In this document: in pieces, positions 1 to 5,418 of the stretch
Numbering within the stretch: position 1 is the stretch's first letter
How the letters are laid out: each line of letters begins with the position of its first letter
From: Bacillaceae bacterium UBA7792
GTDB taxonomy: Bacteria > Bacillota > Bacilli > Bacillales > Cytobacillaceae
Length of the DNA: 5,418 bases
NCBI GenBank assembly: GCA_002480735.1
Contig: DLCS01000096.1
Coordinates: 2,009 to 7,426, forward strand
Direction of reading: 5' to 3'
Translations under genes and position numbers: made by a program
Notes under the pieces: generated by a model
What the model was told of the DNA's origin: nothing
Databases searched by the model: none
The model's input: the letters and a program-made list of their open reading frames with translations, nothing else

Positions 1-125
1 TGGCTAAATGCCTTTCAAGGTTTCTTTTTTGTGAGGGCTAACCTAGTGCCGAATAAAGCATTATTCATACAGAGAATAAGGATAATCCTTGTAATCTCTA
101 TATGATGTTTTAACAAATTCTTTAG

Positions 126-282
126 TACGTACAAACCTTTAAAACCTATGACCTATCTAAGGATATAGGAAAAGGAGAACAAATATTAGATAAGGTCAAA
201 ACATATGAACAAGCTGAAAACAAGGTACTAGCCCTAGTTGGAGGTTTAGAACCAAACTCACAGCATTGATATAGGGGCATGT
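126..282 (+). pseudogene. Remnant of a heavy-metal (P1B-type) P-type ATPase
   Basis: The frame from 126 to the TGA at 267-269 has no start codon and follows a TAG at 123-125, yet reads like protein. At 138-161 it gives FKTYDLSK, which resembles the family phosphorylation motif FDKTGTLSK with the aspartate codon lost and G-T changed to Y-D. After a GE-containing linker, 231-266 gives ALVGGLEPNSQH, like the conserved segment ending in S-x-H-P in CopB/CadA-type metal pumps. Immediately after this histidine the proline codon is replaced by TGAT, which creates a stop and shifts the frame. The next codons in the new frame, ATA GGG GCA, would continue as I-G-A. The spacing between the two motifs fits the family. 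The rest of such a pump (about 600-800 residues) is absent, so this is a short dead fragment. The family assignment is from memory of motifs, without a search, and could be wrong. Confidence 0.45.
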
Positions 283-346
283 TGGAATAGGATTTTCGAA
301 ATAGATTTCACCTATAAGCCTCATAGTAAATTAGGCAGAAATACGG

Positions 347-375
347 TGGTTGAATAAAAAACAAATAGGTATAAT
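347..375 (+). promoter_or_regulatory. Putative sigma-A promoter for the small-protein/AAA/TPR operon
   Basis: A perfect TATAAT -10 box lies at 370-375. At the ideal 17-base spacing the -35 hexamer is TGGTTG (347-352), which is poor. The better TTGAAT (350-355) is only 14 bases away, although it is 19 bases from an alternative -10 TATACA (375-380). Transcription would begin near 382, leaving a short leader before the AGGAGGT at 397. Position relative to the first gene is the main support. Confidence 0.4.
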
Positions 376-396
376 ATACATAATTATGCAAAAAAT

Positions 397-403
397 AGGA
401 GGT
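397..403 (+). promoter_or_regulatory. Ribosome binding site pointing at an ACG codon
   Basis: AGGAGGT is a near-perfect complement to the 16S 3' end. The in-frame codon at normal distance (5-6 bases downstream) is ACG at 409-411. No ATG, GTG, TTG or CTG in that frame lies between the preceding stop (355-357) and codon 36 of the reading frame. The site therefore decides the proposed unusual start of the small membrane protein. Confidence 0.7.
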
Positions 404-408
404 CCAAA

Positions 409-636
409 ACGCGAGAGGACTTATATTCTCCTACTTTAGCCACCAGGGAAGTAGAAAGAACAAAAAGCTATAATATTGCGAATCTATTTTATGTTGCTTT
501 TTTCGGAGGAGTAGTGGCTATGTCTGTATTAGGAATAAGGAATGCAAAGTGGCTTCAAATAGAGAAAAAGTACATCCGACTGTTGACTGCGATGAGTATT
601 TTACGTTTAGTGGATGAAGAGGAGGAAAACACATGA
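409..636 (+). CDS. Small single-pass membrane protein with apparent ACG start
   Basis: I do not recognise this 75-codon protein. Its N-terminus is polar (residues 1-22), followed by one hydrophobic helix at about 23-43 (IANLFYVAFF, then GGVVAMSVLGI). A basic, amphipathic stretch with K-W-L-Q and E-K-K-Y follows, and the end is acidic (DEEEENT). A single-pass membrane location is inferred. Its reality is supported by protein-like composition, a strong AGGAGGT 5 bases upstream, and a stop codon overlapping the next start as ATGA (633-636), which is typical of translational coupling. The glutamate-rich tail also encodes the ribosome binding site of the ATPase gene. The oddity is the start codon: ACG stands where ATG is expected. 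It may be a rare non-standard start, a start-loss mutation or a sequence error. Alternative in-frame starts are GTG at 514 or ATG at 520 after GGAGG (505-509), but they would remove most of the membrane helix. It could also be the N-terminal part of a once longer membrane protein. Confidence 0.6.
   Translation, partial: TREDLYSPTLATREVERTKSYNIANLFYVAFFGGVVAMSVLGIRNAKWLQIEKKYIRLLTAMSILRLVDEEEENT
620..625 (+). promoter_or_regulatory. Ribosome binding site of the AAA ATPase gene
   Basis: AGGAGG lies 7 bases before the ATG at 633, inside the end of the upstream small reading frame. This fixes the ATPase start and supports coupled translation of the two genes. Confidence 0.8.
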
Positions 637-1574
637 ATCAAGAATCCCAACGAGATAAGTTGAAGGTTATTTCTTTTGATAAGGAAAAGAATCAAATAGT
701 AGAAATAGAGGAGAAAAGAGATACATTTGCTGATGTGGGTGGACTAGAGGAAGTGAAGAAACAAATAAAAATAGATTTTATTCTTCCTATCCAGTCACCC
801 GAGATTTTCCAAGCATTCGGAAAGGAAATAGGAGGCGGGCTTTTGTTTTACGGGCCTCCTGGTTGTGGAAAGACCTTTCTAGCCCGTGCTGTTGCTGGAG
901 AAATCAATGCTCGCTTTGTTCATTTAGATTTACAAAGCATTTTATCAAAATGGTCAGGGGAGGCCGAACAAAATTTACATGACTTTTTTGAGGATGCCCG
1001 AAAGAGAACGCCTTGTGTCCTATTTATTGATGAATTAGACGCACTTGGCGGAAATAGGCAAAAGATGTCTGCCCATCATGATCGATTACTAGTCAACCAG
1101 TTACTGATCGAATTGGATGGTTCAGCGTCAAATAATGAGGGGATTTACGTGATCGGTGCAACCAATACTCCATGGTATTTAGACCCAGCACTGAGACGGC
1201 CAGGTCGTTTTAATTCATTAATTTTCCTTCCGCCGCCACAATTAGAGGAACGCAAAGCCATCCTAGCTTTGAAAATAAAAGGCAAACCTCAAGAAGATAT
1301 ACAGTTGGATCTGATTGCGGCGTATACAGAACATTTTTCTGGTGCGGACCTAGACCACCTCGTGAAGGATGCGATTAATTTTGCTATTGCACGTTCTTTT
1401 GAGACTGGCGAGATACAACCATTGACGAATGAAGACTTCATGAAGGCAATGGAGAAACGGCAAGCAACAACGCTTGAATGGTTCGCAACAGCGAAAAGCT
1501 ATGCCCTGTTCAGCGATGTCAATCAGGAATATAAGGATGTCCTTAATTATATTTACAAAAATAATTTGAAATAA
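633..1574 (+). CDS. Classic-clade AAA ATPase, Vps4/Msp1/p97-like, single domain
   Basis: This is an ATP-driven protein-remodelling motor of 313 residues, expected to work as a ring hexamer in the cytosol. Residues 1-30 are a short charged N-terminus, followed by the DVGGLEEVK entry motif (34-42). Walker A is GPPGCGKT (74-81), pore loop 1 is KWSGE (106-110) with the substrate-gripping aromatic W107, and Walker B is VLFIDELD (129-136) with catalytic E134. Sensor 1 is GATN (175-178). The second region of homology carries RRPGRF (188-193), with R189 and R192 as likely arginine fingers. The SGADL motif of the C-terminal lid is at 236-240. The tail (about 278-313, LEWFATAKSYA onward) resembles the C-terminal extension of stand-alone AAA proteins. 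All catalytic motifs are intact. It has no transmembrane helix and no zinc-protease domain, so it is not FtsH. The pore loop is closest in kind to Vps4, katanin and Msp1. Membrane recruitment is probably through the flanking genes. The family is certain, but the specific role is unknown. Confidence 0.95.
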   Translation: MNQESQRDKLKVISFDKEKNQIVEIEEKRDTFADVGGLEEVKKQIKIDFILPIQSPEIFQAFGKEIGGGLLFYGPPGCGKTFLARAVAGEINARFVHLDLQSILSKWSGEAEQNLHDFFEDARKRTPCVLFIDELDALGGNRQKMSAHHDRLLVNQLLIELDGSASNNEGIYVIGATNTPWYLDPALRRPGRFNSLIFLPPPQLEERKAILALKIKGKPQEDIQLDLIAAYTEHFSGADLDHLVKDAINFAIARSFETGEIQPLTNEDFMKAMEKRQATTLEWFATAKSYALFSDVNQEYKDVLNYIYKNNLK

Positions 1575-1587
1575 GGGAATGAATAAC

Positions 1588-3402
1588 ATGACAGGGTCTT
1601 TAAACAATCAATTTTCTTTAATGAAATATTATATAGATAAGGGCGAAATAGAGAAATCTATAGAGCAAGCTGAAGCAGTCCTTCAAGACAACCCTGAATC
1701 CCCTATTGGCTATATTTTAATGGTCTATCATTACTATATGGTTGGACAAAATGAGGAGGTCATCAATTGGAGTGACGAGGCGCTTCAAAGGGGACCAGAG
1801 GATGAAGCTGTCATCGAGTTTATCTCCTATATTTATCAGGATTTGCAATGTGATCAAGAGAAATGGAAAGAACTTGTCGAGACGGGTCTTCGCCTCTTTC
1901 CTGAGAATGCTAGTTTCCATGCGCAGTATGCACATATTCATAAAGCAACAAATATTGAACAAGCGAAATTGTCTTATCAAGAGGCGATTCGGCTTAAGCC
2001 GCATGAGGAGTTATATTTAGGGAATTACGCTGCCTATTTATATGCATTAAACGAGAGAACGGAAGCTGAAAAATATGAACAATTGGCTCTTCAAGCAAAT
2101 CCTGAAGATGTAAATAATTTGCTAAAATTTGCTAAGATTGCTTTTGATGATGAAAAATTCAAAAAAGCACAATGGCTAATAGATGAAGCAATGAGACTGG
2201 AGCCGAACAATCAAAACGTACGTGATTCTTATAAGACTATCTATCCTACTAAAAATGTTTTTATACGTTCTGGAATTCAGTTACATGTTTTTTTGTTTAA
2301 AATGCTTGTAGGTTACCCAGCAATTTATATTTCAAAGATTATTGGCAACAAAATTTCCTTTGAATTTCTACTCTTCCTTGTTTTTCTTGCGGAATTGGGT
2401 GGACTTTATCTCATAATAGGAACGAAATCATTTTTTATTTTGCTTGGACTCTATTTTCTTATCATATTTGTCGGTTTGAGAATCAAAGAATCAATGCTCA
2501 AAGCCGCTGGATTATCCAATATAGAAGAAGAAACGATGGAAAAGGAAGCGAAATCACAGCGCAAGGCAGCATTAAAGAAAATGAAAAAGGAAATAGCCAA
2601 AAACAAAGAGGTTGCCATTGAAAAAGAAGAAATGTTACCATCTGCGAAGCTAGAAATGCAATTATCCGAAATATGGGATTCAGCTAATATTGAAGAAATA
2701 AAAATTGAAGCGGAAGCTAAGGCAGAAGAAAGAGCAAAAGAAGAGGAAAAGGCAAAAGAAAAAGAAAAAGCTGCTCTTACGAAAAAAGAATCATCTAAAA
2801 ATACTCCAGGTAAGACGGAGAATCCAACACCGATTGAATGGCCAAAAGAATATAGTAGATGGCCTGTATTTGTCATGATCTTTGCCATAGCACTTAGCAT
2901 AACCATTCGGTACGTCCCAGGAATGATTGAGAAAGCGAATCGTCCAAAACCTCTTCCAGTTGAAACCCAACAATCAATGACAGCGTTTAAAGAGGACCAA
3001 AGGCTGAATGAAGTAAAAATGAATATACAAAATTATCTGCCTGTTGTTACCCAATTTACGCAATCATTAGGGGATGAGAATGCTATCGGCAATATGAGCG
3101 ATATTATTTATCAAGGCTACGAAGAGGTCATCAAGGAAAATATTGACCATCCACTTCTTAGTCAATTGGCGAATGCTAACATACAAAGGGCTAGCACCTC
3201 GATAACATCATCGTATTTTTTATTGGTGAATGAGGAGGAAAATATAAAGGCAGTGGTAGAAATCACCTTTGGAAAGCTGACTCATCTCTATGCCGAAGAT
3301 TGGAGTCAAACCGAAACGGAAATAGAGGAATATCAAAAATGGTTAAACCATATTGAAACGAAGGGAATCGATATTGCCGAAATTACTGAACAGAGTTTAT
3401 AA
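1588..3402 (+). CDS. TPR-repeat membrane protein with coiled coil, probable partner of the AAA ATPase
   Basis: The reading frame opens at ATG 1579, but AAGGGA (1573-1578) abuts that codon. The in-frame ATG at 1588, about 10 bases from the GGG, is the better start and gives 604 residues. Positions below count from 1579. Residues 12-215 are helical TPR-like repeats, with the clearest units near 116-147, 145-179 and 180-213, each ending in a family-like L-x-P turn (for example LKPHEELYLGNYAAYLYAL and ALQANPED). Two membrane helices follow at about 261-281 and 284-301. Residues 314-405 are a highly charged Glu/Lys/Ala coiled coil. A third membrane helix lies at about 427-445, and a C-terminal domain at 446-607 matches nothing I know. 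The simplest topology puts the TPRs and coiled coil in the cytosol and the C-terminal domain outside. The gene follows the ATPase stop by 13 bases (4 from the upstream ATG), so the two are co-transcribed. TPRs commonly bind peptides or partner proteins, so an adaptor or receptor role for the ATPase is inferred. Confidence 0.85.
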   Translation: MTGSLNNQFSLMKYYIDKGEIEKSIEQAEAVLQDNPESPIGYILMVYHYYMVGQNEEVINWSDEALQRGPEDEAVIEFISYIYQDLQCDQEKWKELVETGLRLFPENASFHAQYAHIHKATNIEQAKLSYQEAIRLKPHEELYLGNYAAYLYALNERTEAEKYEQLALQANPEDVNNLLKFAKIAFDDEKFKKAQWLIDEAMRLEPNNQNVRDSYKTIYPTKNVFIRSGIQLHVFLFKMLVGYPAIYISKIIGNKISFEFLLFLVFLAELGGLYLIIGTKSFFILLGLYFLIIFVGLRIKESMLKAAGLSNIEEETMEKEAKSQRKAALKKMKKEIAKNKEVAIEKEEMLPSAKLEMQLSEIWDSANIEEIKIEAEAKAEERAKEEEKAKEKEKAALTKKESSKNTPGKTENPTPIEWPKEYSRWPVFVMIFAIALSITIRYVPGMIEKANRPKPLPVETQQSMTAFKEDQRLNEVKMNIQNYLPVVTQFTQSLGDENAIGNMSDIIYQGYEEVIKENIDHPLLSQLANANIQRASTSITSSYFLLVNEEENIKAVVEITFGKLTHLYAEDWSQTETEIEEYQKWLNHIETKGIDIAEITEQSL

Positions 3403-3513
3403 ATGGTGTATATCAATTCTTTATGAAAGAGTATTTGTTTTTTGCTAGCAAGTAAAAAAGAGCGAGATTTAGTGAGAAAATAATCATGAGCAACTGCACC
3501 CAACCTAGTATGA

Positions 3514-3549
3514 GAATAACCTGTCCGATCGTGGGCGGGTTATTTTTTA
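3514..3549 (+). terminator. Rho-independent terminator of the AAA/TPR operon
   Basis: ATAACCTGTCC (3516-3526) pairs over 11 base pairs, two of them G-U, with GGGCGGGTTAT (3533-3543). The loop is six bases, GATCGT. A run of T (3543-3548) follows directly. It lies about 110 bases after the TPR stop codon. No corresponding T run exists on the other strand side, so it acts on + strand transcripts. Confidence 0.88.
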
Positions 3550-3564
3550 TGGTTGTTAAGTGGA

Positions 3565-3621
3565 TTTAGCGGGAAGTACGGTCTGCTAAACAAAGGAAAT
3601 GGAGGATCCGTTCCCGTTTTT
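3565..3621 (+). other. Second, weaker hairpin with T run; possible alternative pairing
   Basis: CGGGA (3570-3574) and ACGG (3578-3581) pair with CCGT-TCCCG (3608-3616), with a three-base bulge and a loop of about 26 bases, followed by TTTTT (3617-3621). TTTAGC (3565-3570) can instead pair with GCTAAA (3585-3590), which would lock up the left arm of the first stem. This could be a backup terminator, an attenuator-like element, or chance pairing. The long loop makes it weak. Confidence 0.3.
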
Positions 3622-3675
3622 ATACTTACCTTTCATTGATTAAAAGCCGATGATGATTTCATTAATTATTTTGAA

Positions 3676-3718
3676 TTGACCAAAAAGTTGTACTATGATA
3701 GTATAACTATCATATAAT
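3676..3718 (+). promoter_or_regulatory. Promoter with overlapping palindromic operator for the dehydrogenase gene
   Basis: Two candidate promoters overlap. One pairs TTGACC (3676-3681) with TAGTAT (3699-3704) at 17 bases. The other pairs TTGTAC (3688-3693) with a perfect TATAAT (3713-3718) at 19 bases. Across them lies the perfect palindrome ATGATAGT-ATA-ACTATCAT (3695-3713). A second perfect palindrome, TACTAT-G-ATAGTA (3691-3703), shares its left half. Such symmetry on top of a promoter is typical of a repressor site (for example the TetR or GntR families). The regulator is not in the window. The transcript would have a leader of about 70 bases. Confidence 0.6.
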
Positions 3719-3781
3719 AGTAAAACTCTCACTTTTATGTAAAAAAAAGGATAGGTAATTAATCAGTAAACGCTTATGTCT

Positions 3782-3787
3782 AGGGGG
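3782..3787 (+). promoter_or_regulatory. Ribosome binding site of the dehydrogenase gene
   Basis: AGGGGG lies 7 bases before the ATG at 3795 and selects that codon as the start, because the conserved FAD-binding fold begins only a few residues later. Confidence 0.75.
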
Positions 3788-3794
3788 AATATAA

Positions 3795-5418
3795 ATGAAT
3801 TGGAATAAAGAGTATGATGTTTTGGTGGTAGGCTCGGGGGCCTCGGGCTTTTCTGCCGCGTTAACTGCAAAATTAGAAGGAATGGAAACGCTTTTAATCG
3901 AGAAGGAAGGGAAATTTGGCGGGGCCACAGCACTCTCTGGCGGAGGAGTGTGGGTACCGAATAATCGCTATTTGGTGGAAGCAGGTGTTGCTGATACCTT
4001 TGAAGAGGCAAAACAATACATGGACTCCACAATTGGAGAACGAACATCCGATTTAATGAAGGAGACGTATTTGCATAAGGGTATTGAAATGTTAGACTAT
4101 TTCCATACAAAAACCAATCATATGCGCTTTTCATATGCAACGGATTATTCGGATTATTATGCTCATTTTCCAGGTGGCAAGGCTCATGGTCGTTCCATTG
4201 AACCACTGATTTTTGATGCGAGAAAATTAGATGATTGGGAAAAACTCATGTTAGAGCCAACCTTAGACACTGCTGGATTTGTCATGACAGGACAAGATTT
4301 TCGTTATGTCAATATGTTAACCCGGACGTGGCAAGGCAAAATGAGAGCATTACGTTTGGGATTAAGGATGATTAAATCAAAAATAACTGGTGCTCGATTT
4401 GTGTCTTTAGGTCAAGCATTAATTGCTCGATTCGCTTTATCCTACAAGGAAGCGGGCGGGGAGCTTTGGGTTAATACAGCCTTTGAAGATTTTGTTGTAG
4501 AAAATGATAGAGTCATTGGGATCAAGGTGAAAAAAGACGGCAAAGAGATGTATTTAAAAGCCCGAAAAGGAGTGATTTTTGGCTCTGGTGGATTTTCAAA
4601 GGATCAAGAAAAAAGGGAAAAATATTTGCCCAAACCAACCAATCACGAATGGACTTCCTCTCCAGAAGGTCAAACAGGAGACCTTCTGACACCAGCTGAA
4701 AAACTAGGGGTGAAATTTGATTTAATGGATAAGGTATGGGGAGCGCCCTCCATTATTGACCATGAAGGGAAGCCCTATTTCCTCGTTGCTGACAGGGCCA
4801 TTCCAAGTATGATCATCATTGACCAAAATGGAGATCGATACTTAAACGAAGCCATTCCATATCATGAGTTTGTCGATAAAATGTATGAACATGATACAAA
4901 AACAAAAGGAAAAGCGATTCATTCTTGGATCATTGTTGATAAAAGAACCAAATCGAGATATCTATTTGATACTCTCTTTCCAGGACAAGATTTTCCGAAA
5001 GAATACTATGAAAAAGACATCGTAAGAATAGGCAACACTGTAGAAGAGCTGGCGGAGAAATTAGGCATGAAACCTGAAAAACTAAAAGAAACAATCGAGC
5101 GTTTCAACGGTTTTGCTCGAAACGGGAAGGATGAGGATTTCGGCAGAGGCGATAATCCTTACGACCGATATTATGGAGATCCGACATTGAAGAATCCGAA
5201 CTTAGATGTACTAGATAAAGCCCCTTTTTATGCATTACGGGTATATCCTGGTGATATAGGAACAAAAGGCGGCGTAACGATCGATGAATACGGCAGGGTG
5301 CTGAAAGAGGACGGAAGCTATGTAAAAGGGCTCTATGCCTCCGGAAACTGTACCGCTTCTGTCATGGGTGAAACGTATCCTGGTCCAGGAGCAACATTAG
5401 GCCCTGGTATGACATTCG
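3795..5418 (+). CDS. FAD-dependent 3-ketosteroid delta1-dehydrogenase family protein, 3' end cut by window
   Basis: 541 codons are present and the gene is open at the right edge. Family proteins end shortly after the last motif seen, so probably fewer than about 40 residues are missing. The family oxidises the A ring of 3-oxosteroids between C1 and C2, using FAD in the cytosol or at the membrane. An N-terminal Rossmann fold has GSGASG (13-18), an acidic residue E36 and the GGATALSGGG segment (42-51). The second FAD segment is GVIFGSGGF (259-267). Residues matching the known catalytic set of Rhodococcus KstD1 (Tyr119, Tyr318, Tyr487, Gly491) appear as DYY (120-122), NEAIPY with Y356, and TYPGPG with Y529 and G533. 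YPGDIGTKGG (484-493) and LYASGN (513-518) are typical of this family near the C-terminus. No signal peptide is seen. The gene is separated from the AAA operon by a terminator and has its own promoter. The true substrate may be another cyclic ketone; fumarate reductase-like flavoproteins are more distant relatives. Confidence 0.88.
   Translation, partial: MNWNKEYDVLVVGSGASGFSAALTAKLEGMETLLIEKEGKFGGATALSGGGVWVPNNRYLVEAGVADTFEEAKQYMDSTIGERTSDLMKETYLHKGIEMLDYFHTKTNHMRFSYATDYSDYYAHFPGGKAHGRSIEPLIFDARKLDDWEKLMLEPTLDTAGFVMTGQDFRYVNMLTRTWQGKMRALRLGLRMIKSKITGARFVSLGQALIARFALSYKEAGGELWVNTAFEDFVVENDRVIGIKVKKDGKEMYLKARKGVIFGSGGFSKDQEKREKYLPKPTNHEWTSSPEGQTGDLLTPAEKLGVKFDLMDKVWGAPSIIDHEGKPYFLVADRAIPSMIIIDQNGDRYLNEAIPYHEFVDKMYEHDTKTKGKAIHSWIIVDKRTKSRYLFDTLFPGQDFPKEYYEKDIVRIGNTVEELAEKLGMKPEKLKETIERFNGFARNGKDEDFGRGDNPYDRYYGDPTLKNPNLDVLDKAPFYALRVYPGDIGTKGGVTIDEYGRVLKEDGSYVKGLYASGNCTASVMGETYPGPGATLGPGMTF

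Larger units (their letters stand above)
1..408. other. Region without an intact gene, upstream of the AAA/TPR operon
   Basis: No reading frame on either strand in this stretch looks like a complete gene. It holds a decayed coding remnant (about 126-282, listed separately), a small perfect palindrome AAGGAT-A-ATCCTT at 78-90 flanked by AGAGA (71-75) and TCTCT (95-99), and a promoter plus ribosome binding site at its right end. The first 120 bases are AT-rich with many stops in all frames and show nothing else I can name. Confidence 0.6.
3403..3794. other. Intergenic region between the TPR gene and the ketosteroid dehydrogenase gene
   Basis: No convincing gene lies here. It contains, in order, a short palindrome TTGCTAGCAA (3442-3451), the operon terminator (3514-3549), a second weaker hairpin with a T run (3565-3621), a promoter overlapped by palindromes (3676-3718) and the ribosome binding site of the next gene (3782-3787). 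The frame ATGAGCAAC from 3487 is only 27 codons, has no ribosome binding site and runs through the terminator, so it is not called. Confidence 0.7.

Noticed and set aside
1..44. CCTT-TC-AAGG followed by a T-rich run as a terminator, and a GGCTAA direct repeat
   Set aside because: The stem is only four base pairs with a two-base loop, and the six-base repeat is easily due to chance.
633..1574. ATPase as FtsH
   Set aside because: There is no N-terminal membrane segment and no HEXXH zinc-protease domain. The protein ends soon after the AAA lid.
1350..1607. 85-codon reading frame on the - strand at the end of the ATPase gene
   Set aside because: It is antisense to conserved AAA lid sequence, with no independent support.
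2451..2906. 151-codon reading frame on the - strand, inside the TPR gene
   Set aside because: It is the antisense of the Glu/Lys-rich coiled coil, which reads as Ser/Phe/Ala-rich sequence with no motif. The + strand gene is clearly the coding one.
3487..3570. Tiny + strand frame ATGAGCAAC onward
   Set aside because: It has 27 codons and no ribosome binding site, and it runs straight through the terminator stem and T run.
3550..3794. Riboswitch or T-box leader before the dehydrogenase gene
   Set aside because: No T-box sequence or known aptamer core was recognised. The hairpin lies upstream of the likely promoter, so it would not be in the dehydrogenase transcript.
3763..4206. 147-codon reading frame on the - strand, opposite the dehydrogenase N-terminus
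   Set aside because: It reads as a Pro/Leu/Ser-rich shadow with no recognisable domain, while the + strand carries the conserved FAD-binding fold.

Overview
The window looks like a chromosomal segment of a low-GC Gram-positive bacterium, most likely a Bacillaceae member. The DNA is AT-rich, the ribosome binding sites are strong AGGAGG-type, one intrinsic terminator is classical, and the recognisable proteins fit such a host. All supported genes are on the + strand. No rRNA, tRNA, CRISPR array or insertion sequence was seen.

Bases 1-408 hold no intact gene. A stop-interrupted stretch at about 126-282 resembles the part of a heavy-metal P-type ATPase between the DKTGT phosphorylation motif and the HP motif, with both motifs damaged. 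It is read as a decayed remnant. A TATAAT box at 370-375 and an AGGAGGT at 397-403 lead into the first operon.

Bases 409-3402 form a compact three-gene unit. First comes a 75-codon single-pass membrane protein whose only well-placed start is ACG. It overlaps the second gene by ATGA. The second gene is a 313-residue classic-clade AAA ATPase with a Vps4/Msp1-like pore loop (KWSGE) and no protease domain or membrane anchor. The third gene is a roughly 604-residue protein with N-terminal TPR repeats, a two-helix membrane hairpin, a charged coiled coil, a third membrane helix and a C-terminal domain. The inferred theme is a membrane-associated protein-remodelling or extraction machine: the ATPase is the motor, and the TPR protein and the small protein are membrane partners. 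The substrate and physiological role are unknown. This unit is the best candidate for an undescribed system here. It ends at a clear rho-independent terminator at 3514-3549.

Bases 3549-3794 carry a second, weaker hairpin and a promoter overlapped by two nested perfect palindromes, which form a probable repressor operator. They precede a separately transcribed FAD-dependent 3-ketosteroid delta1-dehydrogenase family gene. That gene starts at 3795 and runs off the right edge with an estimated few dozen residues or fewer missing.
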